Assembly (NCBI GenBank): GCA_001695595.3
Contig: MBPM02000029.1
Span: 725,501-789,500, forward strand
DNA length: 64,000 nt
Source of the DNA: Plasmopara viticola
Lineage: Eukaryota > Oomycota > Peronosporomycetes > Peronosporales > Peronosporaceae
Direction: 5' to 3'
Numbering within the stretch: the first letter of the stretch is position 1; every line of letters begins with the position of its first letter. A model generated the notes under the pieces. It did not search any database and was not told the DNA's origin. It saw nothing but the letters and a program-made list of their open reading frames with translations. The translations under genes and the position numbers were made by a program. Below are positions 1-11,314 of this stretch, in pieces.

Positions 1-3000
1 TTTACGGACCGACGGGAGCCACTGGTAGGACTGTTTAGGCTCGAAGTTCCGGGCGTCTTCCCCACTGGCGTAGTCGTCGCGTTAAATGTATTGCCCTGTT
101 CGTAGATCTTTGGATTGATCGTCACACTCTTTGTAGCGTCATTGGTCTTGTATATTCCCACCAGACGATCTGCGAGTTCGAACATATTGTTGCGCAAAGA
201 GATGATGATGAACTGCGCGTTGCGCGTTCGTTGCTTGATGTAGTTGCCCACAATCGACACATTTTTGAAATCCAATGCAGCGTCAATCTCGTCCATTACG
301 TACAGCGGCGTTGGCTTGTAATGGTGCAGCGCAAACACGAGGGCTAACGACGCCAGGGTCTTCTCACCACCAGAAAGGTTTGAAATATTCTTCCAGCTTT
401 TCTTCGAGGGCCGCACACTAAACACGACACCTTCTGAAAATGGATCCAATGAATCCACAAGCTCCAATTCAGCATCACCCCCGAGCGTGATCATCTGGTA
501 CATTTCCTTCAGCTTGAGCGTAATGGTGCGAAAGCCCGTCATGAACTCCTCCAGTCGCCTGCGGCGCAGCTCGTCATACTCGTGGCGCTTTGCATCACGA
601 AGTTTGGTTGTTTCTTCAAGCTCTAGGACACGAGCCTTAAACTCTTCTTCTTTTTGCTTATACTCTGTCAAAGCGCCCATGTTCACGTTGGCTTTGAGTT
701 CATCGCGCTGTTGCTCAAGTACCGAAATTTCGTATTTCATCTCTTCCTTGCTGTAACGAGACAACGCAACAGAGTCCAACATTGGAAGTTTTTCAAGTGT
801 GACATCTAAGTTAGCATCTTGTTCATCTTCGCTATCCTCGTTCTCATCCTTCTGCTCCTCGTCCATTTCCTCATCACCGTCAGTGTTCTTGTTTTTTTTG
901 TGACGCTTTCGAGCAGGTTGTCCTCGTTCATCCTCAAAGACGCCAGCATTGTTTTCTTGCTCCGTAACGAACGCAGCGTGAAGGGCCGTAAGTTTCGTTT
1001 TCCAGTAACTTTCCTTCTTGGTATTTTCCTCGAGTATCTTCTCACAGTCCTCCAAGCTGTTACTGAGATCTACTTCTGCACTCGCCATCACGTCATATTC
1101 CTTCTTCAGCTTCCTGTACTTGACTTCGTCTTTTCGAAGCTCCTTTTCCTTTGATGTGACCTCTTCTTGTACGGTCTCGCACTGTTGAAGCACCGCCAGC
1201 GCCTTCTCCTCCATAGCAACGATTTGCTCGCGGGTGTGCTCGATCTTTTTCTTCGCTGCTTCAATATCTTGTTCAATCTTCTTTAACGCCTGCTCATTCT
1301 TCTCAGAATTCTTTTGACTGCTTTTAAAATCGACTCGGATTTTGGTCATCTCTTTAGTCTTCTCGGCTATTTGCTTCGAGATCTTTTTCGCCACATCCTG
1401 CTCTTTTCGCAACTTCTCACCACCCACATCGAGAATTTGCTCCTTTATTTTAGCCAATTTAGTCGACATTATGTCAACTTTCACTTTGATAGTTTTATAC
1501 TCTGATTCTTTGGCAGTCTTTGTCTTGATGAGCTTATTAACCTTCTTTTTGGCTTCTGCGCAGAGTATAGTCTGCTTTTCCAGGATGCTTTTATTTTTCT
1601 TGAAGTCCTCCAAACGCGTCTTTGTGGCGCTTAAATTTAAATTAATCTTCGGCAGATCATTCTCATACTGTTCGATAGAGCGCTTGAGATGCATTAACTC
1701 CTGTTCCAGCGACTCTTTTTCATCACGAATTTGTCCGAGCTCGCTTTGCAGAGAAGACGCCATTTCTTGCAAGCTTCGAATTTCGTCCTCGCTCAAACCA
1801 TTAGTAAGCGAGCTCGACATGCCTCCGCTACGAGCTCTTTTTCCTCCACCCGACATAGCGCCAGACATTTCAACCAATTGCCCATCCAGGGTAACAACGC
1901 GGTGCTTACATTGTCGACCTTGGTAAGCAATTGCAGACGCCTCATCCAAGTCCTTTGCCACTAATGTGTCACGCAAAGCATAGTAGAATGCTGGCAGAAA
2001 CTTTTTTTCATGAACTTTTACAAGATCAAAAAGCCGCGGTGCTGGTTGTCCGGATGGAGCGGTCACCTCACGAAAGTGCTGTGAGTACTTGGACTTGAGA
2101 TATCCTAGCTGTTCTAAAATCAAGAAAGTCGTTCGCCCCAAATTGTGCTTGCGTAGGTAGGCCACGCATGCCTGAGCCCCTGATGTTGTCTCAATCACCA
2201 AGTTATTAAGCGAACCGCACGCTGTTGAAATGGCAACATCGTACTTGCCGTCGATCGCACCAAGATCTCCCAGACGACCGTAGAACCCAGTCTTTTCTAA
2301 AGGCTTACCCGGCTTGGACGCGTCCAGCAGTTCTTGCAGCATGCGGTTCCGAGTCGCATGGGACTGCACAGCACCAGACGCCTCTTCTGCTTTAGTGCGA
2401 GCTTCGCGATACTTTTCCGAAACAGAGCTTTCTCTGTTTTTGATGTCCTCGAGTTCTTGCTGAGCATCGACGATGCGATCCTTCATCTTAATAAGCTTCT
2501 CCTGCTTCTCAGTCCGCTCTTCCTCTAGTCCGCGTATGTTCGCTTCAGCTTCAATAGCTCCACACGTGTTAGCTTCAAGTGCCTTTTTGGCGTTTGTGAC
2601 GGGTTCTTCCTCCAGCTGAATCTCTGTGTCAGTCGTGTCAATTACTGATCGCAGAGAATTCATCTCAGTCTGAAACGGTTCCATCTCTTGTTGAATATTC
2701 TCCATCGTACTACGAAGCTTAGCCGTCTCTTCCTTGTGTCCGTCTACAATGCTTTCCAGCACCTGTTCCTGCTTTTTAAGCTTCGCCTGCAGTTTTTCTA
2801 CCTCCTTCTCTAACTGCGGCACAAGCTCTTCGTTCTCCTGCATCTTTTGCTCGATACTTTTCTGCTTTTTCAGCTCCTTCTTCTGCGCGGACTGCAGCTC
2901 CTTTTGTCGTTCTTTGGCGTATTTCAGCTCTTCTCGCAGCTTCACATCTTGTTTTTCGAACTCAGCGTATTCACTCTTTGCTTCATCCAGCTGTTTAGCG

Positions 3001-4202
3001 ACTTCATCATGCTCGCTCTTCACACGCTGGTAAATGGCCTCCACAGACTCCAATTCCTTTCGATTCTTCTCCATCCGAGCCATTTCTGCCTTGTACTTGG
3101 ACTGCAGCTCGTCGCGCTTCGATTCGCACAACATGCGATTCTTGGACGCTTCTTGGATCCACAATTGGTACAATATATTTGTCTTCATGTACACTTCTTT
3201 CTCCTTGCGCAAGTACTCGAGTGCCTCTGCTCGTGGACCCTCCAAATGAGCCTTTTCTTTTTCCACAAGCTTAACGCGGTTCACTTTTTCACCACGCACT
3301 TCGTTGCACTGCTCTACTTCATCCCAGACTCGCTCAGTGGGCTCCACGTAGACATTTGAGCCAATTATATCTTCCAGATACTCGAGTAATCCGTCTTCGT
3401 TCGTGCCTTCAGTGCCTTTGCTCTTCATCATAGCAATTTGTTCCACTTCTCCCTGCAATATAAGAAAACGATTGTTATCCAAGTCAATTCCCTTGTCTTG
3501 GAGCAACTCGGTGACGCGCGTAAAGTTGCTGGGTTGGTCGTTCACATAGTATTTGCTCACGTTATTTTTCGTAGCAGAACGCGTGACGCTAAACTGAGAC
3601 TTGGGCACGACCGTGTAATTCGCTTCATTGTCGGTAACTTTTGCATCTTTTTCGTCAGTGTCAATGATCTCCTGAAAATAGACAGAGACGGTAGCCATGT
3701 CCAAGTTCGGAAAGCGGGCTGAGCGATGAACGAGCTCGGATACCTTCTTAAGGCGTAATTTTGACGCACGTTTACCAAACACAAAAAGTAGGGCGTCGAT
3801 AACGTTGGATTTACCACTTCCATTAGGACCCACAACGGCGCTAAAACATTTGTGGAAGGGTCCAATCTCGACTTTGCCTGCGTATGATTTAAAATTCTCC
3901 AATTGCATCTTGGTAATCATCAATCGCGGAACGGGTGCAGCTTTGACAGGCGTAGACACCGCTGGTGTAGTGGCTGTCGGCGTGGACATTGGCGTCGGCC
4001 TCTTGGCAACGGGTGTTGAGGGCGCTGGGACGGCTTCCTCCGTCTCCATCGGCTGAGTCTCGCCTGTCTCTTTTTCTGTTACCGTCGTATGTGCCACACT
4101 GATGACCTCCTCTCTATCCATTGCCTGCGTTTCTTCTTCCTGATTTTGTTCCTGCTCTTCTTCAAGCGATGGCGCGGTGGCATCTCCGTCCTTACTTACC
4201 AT
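1..4202 (-). CDS. SMC4: SMC4, condensin core ATPase subunit (C-terminus outside window)
   Basis: Structural maintenance of chromosomes protein 4, the partner of SMC2 in condensin, which compacts mitotic chromosomes. One uninterrupted frame runs from an ATG at 4202 off the left edge (about 1400 residues, no intron). A Walker A motif GPNGSGKS starts at residue 125. Two long coiled-coil arms flank a hinge at about residues 630-780 (a GFYGRLGDLG stretch starts it; an MSGAMSGGG stretch lies near its end). The C-terminal head has the ABC signature LSGGEKT near 370 and a Walker B with YVMDEIDAALD near 270-300. The final visible segment (FIIISLRNNMFELADRLVG) is the SMC4-type D-loop region and separates it from SMC1, SMC2 and SMC3. 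The first 100 residues form an acidic, then Thr/Pro/Val-rich, low-complexity tail. A lysine/acidic patch lies in the second coiled coil near 830-910. The stop codon is not in the window. Confidence 0.96.
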   Translation of the reverse strand, partial: MVSKDGDATAPSLEEEQEQNQEEETQAMDREEVISVAHTTVTEKETGETQPMETEEAVPAPSTPVAKRPTPMSTPTATTPAVSTPVKAAPVPRLMITKMQLENFKSYAGKVEIGPFHKCFSAVVGPNGSGKSNVIDALLFVFGKRASKLRLKKVSELVHRSARFPNLDMATVSVYFQEIIDTDEKDAKVTDNEANYTVVPKSQFSVTRSATKNNVSKYYVNDQPSNFTRVTELLQDKGIDLDNNRFLILQGEVEQIAMMKSKGTEGTNEDGLLEYLEDIIGSNVYVEPTERVWDEVEQCNEVRGEKVNRVKLVEKEKAHLEGPRAEALEYLRKEKEVYMKTNILYQLWIQEASKNRMLCESKRDELQSKYKAEMARMEKNRKELESVEAIYQRVKSEHDEVAKQLDEAKSEYAEFEKQDVKLREELKYAKERQKELQSAQKKELKKQKSIEQKMQENEELVPQLEKEVEKLQAKLKKQEQVLESIVDGHKEETAKLRSTMENIQQEMEPFQTEMNSLRSVIDTTDTEIQLEEEPVTNAKKALEANTCGAIEAEANIRGLEEERTEKQEKLIKMKDRIVDAQQELEDIKNRESSVSEKYREARTKAEEASGAVQSHATRNRMLQELLDASKPGKPLEKTGFYGRLGDLGAIDGKYDVAISTACGSLNNLVIETTSGAQACVAYLRKHNLGRTTFLILEQLGYLKSKYSQHFREVTAPSGQPAPRLFDLVKVHEKKFLPAFYYALRDTLVAKDLDEASAIAYQGRQCKHRVVTLDGQLVEMSGAMSGGGKRARSGGMSSSLTNGLSEDEIRSLQEMASSLQSELGQIRDEKESLEQELMHLKRSIEQYENDLPKINLNLSATKTRLEDFKKNKSILEKQTILCAEAKKKVNKLIKTKTAKESEYKTIKVKVDIMSTKLAKIKEQILDVGGEKLRKEQDVAKKISKQIAEKTKEMTKIRVDFKSSQKNSEKNEQALKKIEQDIEAAKKKIEHTREQIVAMEEKALAVLQQCETVQEEVTSKEKELRKDEVKYRKLKKEYDVMASAEVDLSNSLEDCEKILEENTKKESYWKTKLTALHAAFVTEQENNAGVFEDERGQPARKRHKKNKNTDGDEEMDEEQKDENEDSEDEQDANLDVTLEKLPMLDSVALSRYSKEEMKYEISVLEQQRDELKANVNMGALTEYKQKEEEFKARVLELEETTKLRDAKRHEYDELRRRRLEEFMTGFRTITLKLKEMYQMITLGGDAELELVDSLDPFSEGVVFSVRPSKKSWKNISNLSGGEKTLASLALVFALHHYKPTPLYVMDEIDAALDFKNVSIVGNYIKQRTRNAQFIIISLRNNMFELADRLVGIYKTNDATKSVTINPKIYEQGNTFNATTTPVGKTPGTSSLNSPTSGSRRSV

Positions 4203-6618
4203 ATTGCACCCTTAGATTTGCGCGCGGAATCGACTTTCTTAAATTTGTAGAGTGATGGTTAGACTGGAGATATTTTGAAATATGGAAGAGTGACGGTCGA
4301 AGTAGTGCGTTGCTGCCTCGGACATTGCGCGACAAATAGTAAAGTCTGTGGTGATTCTTAGTATATTCATCAAAACACTTCAAAGGCTGCACTGATGGAG
4401 CTTCAAATGTGAATGCAACCCGACGTGAGAGCTACCCGCTGGTAAAAGCGGCTCTTGGATTGCTGTATCATGAGCAAGGCCACGATAGTGGCTACAAGCA
4501 GAAGCAGACGTGAATGAACGAGTATGGCTCCATGTAAGAAAGCAAAGAAGCAATTTTACAAGACTTAATCAGGAGACCGGGGCTCATCATATGCAAGTCC
4601 GAAGCAGGCCGATAAAATATGCTCGTAAGCGGTGATAAAGGCTGCTACAGTACTTTTGGATCACGAACTGAAGCTACTATGCACCTGAGGCATGTTTATA
4701 GCTGTAGTAGGATATTGCGGAAGTCGCAGTATTCGCACAAGATTCGTTCGTGATGAGCTGCGACACGAGTGTCTGCTTCATCATCAGGTTCGTCGACTTT
4801 CGTCGTTTACCAACAAAAAAGTGAACTACATGTATTGAGCGGAAGCTGAGCAAAACTACCTCCGTTATGACAAAGCTTCCAATTCTGGAACAACGACAAT
4901 CGATTTGTTCGCATAGCAGATTTGTTTCGAGGAAAGAATGTCTACCTATTGTGTGCTGGAAAAACTTGCAGATAGGCCTTGTCTGGACAATTCATCGCAC
5001 ACATAAACTGTCACGATTAATCCGTTACGTACATTGACGCTTGCCAACTAATTCGAAGTTCACGATCGTGTAATGCACTACCCTTCTCAGATTTCTTGAG
5101 AAGCACAGATGACTATTTAACGCATAGGTCAGCAAACTAAAAAGCTCGTGTTTTCGCTCGACTAGCTTAGCGCGGAAAAAGTTGACATTGTGTTCTTGTA
5201 CATATGTCTCGTTCGCTGAGACTACAAAAGGCAGGCGGGTGCTTACCGGTTGTTCCTGCGCGAAATGTAAGAGCACAGCAAATACGACAAGAATGATTTC
5301 GTTCGAATGCTAGTTGCAGCAATAGTCGATGATGCTTCGAAGATCTTGCGATACGATTTGCGCTGAGTTATCACTTTTGACGACGACAGTACTGCTGAAT
5401 GCTTTTCATTTTAGAGAAAAAATGTATTGCAGAATATGACTCCAGGTCTGATTTTTTAATTAGATAGGGGGTTTGAGGCAAACTTTTCGCTGTATAACTT
5501 GACGAAACGCGAGATTAGATTAATCAAATGTTACTAGAGCTGCTTGGGCTGAAAAAGAGATTGCCGGGAAGTAGGGCTTGTGCGGTGTGACAACTAGAAG
5601 CCATGTCATACTTTACCATATAAACATTCGTCTTGATAACGTCGAGATAGAGGAATATGTGCAGAGTTTACGATGCAAGGAAGGGTTCCGTGAGGGGTGC
5701 TTTTTTGCCTGGAAGCGGTTTATACTCAAGAACGGATAGTAAGCCAAGATTTTTCTGATTTTGATAAAGCTTAAGCCAGGGAATGTGTATTACCAGCTTC
5801 AAGCAGTGCTTGCGCTTCGGTCAACGAGGAGGACAAGGTTGCTCACGAACATTTTTTAGACTCCATCAAGCTGGTGGAAATTGAATGTCGCCAAAAAAAA
5901 TACGGGAAGCTTAAGTGTCGTTCTCGATCGAACGGTATGATAAAGGTCTAGGAAAGTTGACGAGTTTGAAAGTATCGCATTCTTTGGACGAGAAGCATAT
6001 TGATCACAATGATCAAGGCGCTGATGAACAGATCGGCAAACTTAGGGTGTGGTATTTAATTTATGGACGGAGTATTGATGATCCCGTCAGATAATCGGAA
6101 TTGTAGCTTGAACCTTCCAGCTAATTATTTGATAAAAGAAAATTGATGTACCAAGTTGACGAGGACGTGCTAAAAGTATGTCGTGTAATAGACTTTGCTT
6201 GCATATGGCAACGATAAATGGCGTTAAATCTCGCAACAATTTTTCTAGAATGATGGTATTGAAGCGTGAAACAAATGGACGTACGCTTATATCTCGTACT
6301 TTTGCCTTATTGCTGAGAAGTGAGAGAGTAGTCAATTTGACATGTACTTCACGGTGCGTCAAAAAGCGCAAATAAGTTGCACATTTTAAATCTGAATATT
6401 ATTTTATATCCAGGATATCAAGTAAATACGAAATGAAAGACATAATTTAATGTTTTTTTTTGCGTTAGTAAATGCAACTACTAGTTTAAATTGGACTTCT
6501 TCAAAAAAAAGGTTAAATAATCACAGATCGCTTTAGCATCCTTAACTTATTTAGCGCAAGCAAAGCCGAGAATACTAAATAGTGAAAAACTGCAACTGTT
6601 TGATGCAACCGACGTGGC
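4203..6618. other. Intergenic gap between SMC4 and UBA3, no gene seen
   Basis: About 2.4 kb with stops in all frames and only short random-looking open frames. I saw no conserved domain, tRNA or tandem repeat. The first 200 bases upstream of the SMC4 ATG presumably hold its promoter and 5' leader. The segment 6400-6510 is AT-rich with short T and A runs and probably includes the 3' end of the UBA3 transcript. Parts may be old, unrecognisable transposon remains. Confidence 0.6.
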
Positions 6619-8127
6619 TCAATCTTCCATTGACGTCGGCTTTTCCACTCCATTGTAAAGTTTCGGCTTAAAAGAAAGCTGTAATGACAGCGCCACATCG
6701 CCCACAAAGACAGCGTCCGTGATTGTAAGGCTTTCGCCGTCCTTGACGAGCTCTCGCAGCGTTTTAGAAAGATTGACACTAGTAGCAGCACGAAGAGCTG
6801 GTGGTCCTTGCATGAACAAATTTGCATGCGCAGAACTAATTGAAGGTTTAAGCAGCCGAAAGTCGTCGCCGCAGAGCTCGTCGATCAGCTTTTGCAGCGT
6901 CATAGTGTCCGGATTCACTTGTAGCGTCTTTTGCTGCGATGAACACACCAAGCAGTCACTTTTCCGGTCGTACTGAAAAGTGTGCGAGTAGCAGCCTGTC
7001 GCCCCCATGTGCATGTGGTAATTGTTCATTAAGCGACTGCAATAGGTCATGGCCTTAAGCGCCTCACTCACACACATGGCCGACACTATCGCGTTCGTTG
7101 ACGCCACCGCTGGAACAATGTTCTTCACTACTCCCAACGTTAAACTGTACGTCACACCGGCAATTCCGTATTGATCAGCACGTTCCTTGGCGACCTGAAA
7201 AACCCATTGCATGTGTTCTGGCGAATCCTTATCAAGCTTTTTGTCTGGAAACACTCGTGGCCAGAGCACAATAAACGCGTAGGCAATACAATGTGCTGGT
7301 TGTCTAGGAGTCTCTGCAATGGTGCACATGGGAAAGCTCTTTTGCGGTGGAAATGTCTCAAGGGAGCATTCAAAACAGCTCGTGATTCTAGGGATGATAA
7401 CACGCGCTTGACCCCGCAACCCTTCCGTGCCACCGTCAATGAGCGGAATGATCGTCGATGGATCGACTTGTCCATCCTCATCCACGTCAACTAGCGACAC
7501 AACGACCGAATTTAAATAGCGACGCGCTTCAATGTTGTCAAGACCCGAGAGAATCACGTGAAATTGGCGGTAAAAGTCTGTATCCATATCCTGCACCTTT
7601 TTGTAGTGTGGTGTGATGTCTACTTGATTGCTCTTCGAAGTCATGCGTGTCCGAACAAACGCCGCAGCGCATTCGGCCTTTGACTTGCCAACATCGGTAG
7701 CTCGGAATAGAAATTGACGATTTAAGTTGGACACATCGATTGTGTCCATGTCAATGATATCCACCTTCGTAAATCCTGAGAGCACCACATCTTTCAACAG
7801 CTCGCATCCTAGGCCACCAGCCCCTATGATCAGCACGCGGCACTCGTCCTGCAGGAAGCTAAAAGTGTCCTGGGCTGCGTCTGAGTCGAATTCGCCTAAA
7901 GCCACGATTGATGTCTCGGCTGGATAGCTTGTGCGGTGGCTCAGAAGTTGCAACAGGTCCCAGTGACGCTGACTGCTACGCACTGAGTGCACAAAGTTGG
8001 TCTTCATAGTGCAGGGAGAGATATCAGTGTCTTTCAACGAATGAGAAGGCGCAAAATCAGGATGGCTCAGTTTCGGCTTCTTGTGGGCGAGCGATAGAGA
8101 TGGAGTAGAAGCAGATGGTGAGGCCAT
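6619..8127 (-). CDS. UBA3: UBA3, catalytic subunit of the NEDD8-activating E1 enzyme
   Basis: Adenylates NEDD8 and takes it as a thioester before transfer to the E2 UBC12, leading to cullin neddylation; works as a heterodimer with APPBP1/NAE1. One frame of 502 codons from the ATG at 8127 (human protein 463). The frame stays open upstream to a TTG at 8199, but the ATG is the better start. The nucleotide-binding loop GAGGLG is at residues 102-107 and the DTIDVSNLNRQFLF strand follows. Zinc ligands are C251/C254 (CFEC) and C392/C395 (CLVC). The catalytic cysteine is C268 in PMCTIAETPR, the UBA3/UBA2-type active site. The last 80 residues match the ubiquitin-fold domain that recruits the E2. No intron or lesion is seen. 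The roughly 77-residue extension before the first strand is longer than in animals. Confidence 0.95.
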   Translation of the reverse strand: MASPSASTPSLSLAHKKPKLSHPDFAPSHSLKDTDISPCTMKTNFVHSVRSSQRHWDLLQLLSHRTSYPAETSIVALGEFDSDAAQDTFSFLQDECRVLIIGAGGLGCELLKDVVLSGFTKVDIIDMDTIDVSNLNRQFLFRATDVGKSKAECAAAFVRTRMTSKSNQVDITPHYKKVQDMDTDFYRQFHVILSGLDNIEARRYLNSVVVSLVDVDEDGQVDPSTIIPLIDGGTEGLRGQARVIIPRITSCFECSLETFPPQKSFPMCTIAETPRQPAHCIAYAFIVLWPRVFPDKKLDKDSPEHMQWVFQVAKERADQYGIAGVTYSLTLGVVKNIVPAVASTNAIVSAMCVSEALKAMTYCSRLMNNYHMHMGATGCYSHTFQYDRKSDCLVCSSQQKTLQVNPDTMTLQKLIDELCGDDFRLLKPSISSAHANLFMQGPPALRAATSVNLSKTLRELVKDGESLTITDAVFVGDVALSLQLSFKPKLYNGVEKPTSMED

Positions 8128-8294
8128 AAACGTCTCTCCTGGAAGAGTAAGCAGCGAAGTCGCAGGTTTAGCCACTGCGTCGTAGAGTGAGGGATACAAT
8201 GAATTAACGTGTTACAAGAACGGCGGTATCTTAATTTGAGGTGGTAGACGTCAAATATGGTGAAGCTGATGAAAAGACGCAAATTGAAGCGACA
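8128..8294. promoter_or_regulatory. Shared intergenic region of two divergent genes
   Basis: Only 167 bases separate the UBA3 ATG (minus, 8127) from the ATG of the coiled-coil gene (plus, 8295), so both promoters must lie here or overlap the genes. No TATA box or clear oomycete initiator was identified by eye. Promoter status is inferred from geometry. Confidence 0.5.
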
Positions 8295-9971
8295 ATGGTG
8301 GCTAGCACCAAGGCTAACGTCAGTGCCGTAAAGCCACACATCCTTGGAGGCAGCAACAATCTTTTGGCGGAGCGCAATCGACGCGAGAGGGCAGAGAATG
8401 CGTTGCAGACAACTCGGCAAAAGTTACGCGCGGTGGCGCAGGACTTGACGCCGCAGGTGCTGCAGCTCACGGAGGCCGTGAAGGTTTAATTGATGGAAAG
8501 TTAACGACACGCTTTCTTATGCTGAGGACGATCGGTTAGCTGTTGCAGGTGGAGAAGCAATACCGGCTGCATTTGGATGAGGCGTCGCAGGAGCTACTGG
8601 AGACGTTGCAGGAGCAAATCAATGAGGTCGAGACGCACCAGCAGCAGTGCGACGTTGCGGACTCTCGCGCTGAACAAACTATCAAAGTGATGGATGATCG
8701 AGCCTCAGCAGACCGATACGTACGCTTTGCAGTACTTTCCGATGGTTTGTTCATTCCACATCTTCTTACTGTTTTTGAACTTGATGACCAGGAGCTACGT
8801 TTGCTGATTAAAAAGCTGCAGGGAGTACAGGAGGAACACGCGATGGAGATGCGACTACTGCGTCAAGAGGTAAGCATTTTTTAAAGCATTCGAGGTAGCT
8901 TATGAACTTTAGGTGAATGGATTTTTGTGGTAGTTTGTTGCGTCAAAAGAGTTTATGGCTCAGAAACTAGAAGCAATTGAACAGGCAGTGACTTGTGTCC
9001 GAGGCGACACTGTGCGAGACAACAAGCTACAATGCACAAGTATGCAAAATTTCGGCGACAAAATTAATGATTTGGATAATAAGCTGTTTGCGTTGGACAA
9101 AGAGCTACTAAAGCTGAAGCTGAAGCTTCCTGCCTCGCTTACAGACCACCCAACGGCTGCCGGTGGTATGGGTATTGTGAGTCAGTTGGATTTGACACAA
9201 GGTGGTGACCTGAATGTACGACTTCAAAAGGTGGTTTCGGACCTCGAAGCAGTGTAAGGTGGTTCATGCGTTGCTGTGGTGACTAATACACTTACACCCT
9301 TTGCTTGGTATATAGGAAAGCAGACTCGCTAGCATCAAGATCAGTGGACCGGAAGCAGTTTGACGCACTATCAATCGTTTGCGCGAGACTTTGAAAAACC
9401 ATCACACGCTGAAGAGGGAGACGGAAAGTCGATTGCAAGATGTGCAGGCTTATTGCGACCAGGTTGTTTTTGTACTCTTGTAGTTGCAAAGTATTTGATC
9501 ACCTGACGTTATCGATTTATTAGATAACAACCAGAATTCCGAGCGAGCTATTAAAGTGCTTGCAAAAAGCGCAAACTGCGTGGAACAACGAAATTGAGTC
9601 ATTGAAGGCATCTGTGCGGAAGCTTGAGACAAATTACACCGTGTTGAATCGGAAAGAGTATAGCAAACACTCTATTGAACACGTAGACACAGGGCAGCAA
9701 GTTCTTTCGGACCGGGTAAAAAAGTTGCAAAAAGAAGTGACTAGCCTTCGCATGGAACACAGCTTAAAATTGACACGAGTTGATGCCGATCTCGTTAATT
9801 TGTTTGACTGGACTCGAGCAAAGGTAATAGCCCTTAAGTCAAAAAAAGCTTTTGAAAAATGTTTTTCGCCGACTCTTTACTAATCTTTTGTTTACTGTGA
9901 ATAAGGGTGAGAACCTCACAGTAGTAGCAGCCTGTATGCCAAACTTCGTCGATATCGTTATGATTAATTAG
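8295..9971 (+). CDS. Coiled-coil protein of unknown function, seven exons
   Basis: Inferred exons: 8295-8483, 8549-8719, 8792-8869, 8934-9253, 9316-9462, 9524-9823, 9906-9971; all introns are GT-AG and 61-82 nt long. Each junction except the one into exon 6 keeps a charged heptad-like reading frame, which is the main support for the model. The product (about 420 residues) is rich in Glu, Lys, Leu and Gln and predicted to be largely coiled coil; no enzyme motif, signal peptide or membrane segment is seen. A start ATG at 8295 is used because the open frame upstream begins only with GTG. Exon 5 is one base short: the frame entering at 9316 stops near 9393, while a neighbouring frame carries the coiled coil to the donor at 9463. 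The tail after 9906 is not helical and may be a mis-modelled end. I do not recognise the family; a cytoskeletal or centrosomal role would be a guess. Confidence 0.7.
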
Positions 9972-10484
9972 TGATCTTCTCTGACCGTCTCTGGACTGGC
10001 TTGATCAAAAGTAAGCTTAGACACAAATTTTTGGGGTATAGCACTTCAAGAATTGTCATTGCTATAGCCACGTACAAGTAAAAGGACTCCCAACCTCCAA
10101 AGTGAATTTATATACGAATTGAATGAGAACTAAACAGGATTGTCGACGCAGATCGGCTTGCGTCAGCGCTGTTCGCATATTCTGCAACGCTACAGACACT
10201 AAGTGCACGAAGAAATCTTGCATTGGTCACGTCACGTGCACGTCAATAGTGTACCAAGAGACTTAAGCAACAAATGAAATGTGGACCCGGAGTGACATAC
10301 TTGTCAAAAGAAGCTTGCGATGTCCGGCCAAGTCTGTAATAAAGATAATCATTGCTTACACGTAATAAGTCTGTTCCATCTCACGCTTCTCAGCTTCGTT
10401 GTGCTGCATCCGCTATCAGGTGATACTGGTTAAGCGTGGCCAAGTCTTGGTGCACAGATACATTGCGTTCACTGCGTTATAATA
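9972..10484. other. Intergenic, nothing recognised
   Basis: About 500 bases between the coiled-coil gene and the gypsy LTR. No open frame of note, repeat or RNA gene seen. Confidence 0.5.
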
Positions 10485-10849
10485 TGTGCGTAACACAGCC
10501 GTGGAGAAACCTTATTAAAGTCGGTCGTCAAACGAGGCTGAGGCGCGGGCGGGGCTAAGTCGTGTTGACTGCTTAAAGCAAATTGAGAAGTGATGTATTA
10601 TGGAAAGCTCTGACAAATTGTTTTCTGCTACAGCCTAATTAATGGTTCTCAGCTACCAGACTAAAAGCTGTCATTCTTCGTTACGTCATAGAATACTTTC
10701 AGTCAAAAAGGAAACTTATATCCCAATGATTATAAGAAATCTGGAACTGCCTTTCGGTCGGAATTCGCCTATTCTTACTGATAGTACTAATGCACGTGTT
10801 TGAAAAAGCCGTTACCGGCAAAGTTACCGGTGACGACGGTCAAATCACA
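10485..10849 (-). repeat. 3' LTR of a Ty3/gypsy element (minus orientation)
   Basis: A block with the landmark GTCGGTCGTCAAACGAGGCT at about 10521 and ACCGGTGACGACGGT near its right end recurs in the same order and strand at 16032-16454. Read on the minus strand it begins TGTGA, right after a polypurine tract, as expected for a 3' LTR. The left edge is approximate because the two copies have diverged. Confidence 0.75.
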
Positions 10850-10852
10850 TGA

Positions 10853-10864
10853 CCTCCCTCTCCT
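10853..10864 (-). promoter_or_regulatory. Polypurine tract of the gypsy element
   Basis: Minus-strand AGGAGAGGGAGG ends three bases before the LTR terminus. This is the usual plus-strand primer position of an LTR retrotransposon and fixes both the element orientation and the LTR boundary. Confidence 0.7.
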
Positions 10865-11314
10865 ACTTTAAAAGTAAGAGCTTATCTTTTTGGATTCCCA
10901 CTAAAGGTCGATAAGTCCGCAAATCTGCTTTAGTTTATCCAAGGGCTCCCTGTGGCTTCTTGATTGGTATCACCAAGCTACCAAACTTTACTGTATTCTC
11001 TCCTTGTACTTACGATGTCCAATTGCGGCTTCAACGAGTTGTCCCTTGGAGCCATCGGCCAACATGACTATTGGCGCTTGGGGGTCCTTGCGAACGGCTC
11101 GACACTGAAGTGTGCATCACTGAGTGCAACTTCAATATCTTCAATAATTTTAACCCATGGGGCTTTCGCATTATAATATTCATTATACGATCGAGAATAG
11201 CTTGGCGCAAGTTTCTTCGACTAAGCAAAACCTTTGTTACGCCAATTTCTTGCCGTCCAAAAGCAGCACATCGCCAGCTTGAAAGTCTTGAACACGTCTT
11301 TTCTTGTCATAATA

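Noticed and set aside
819..3865. Plus-strand open frames across the SMC4 gene
   Set aside because: They are antisense shadows rich in Phe, Leu and Ser opposite an intact conserved coding frame.
8128..8199. A 24-residue upstream extension of UBA3 from a TTG
   Set aside because: The codon is not ATG, and the following ATG at 8127 starts a complete enzyme.
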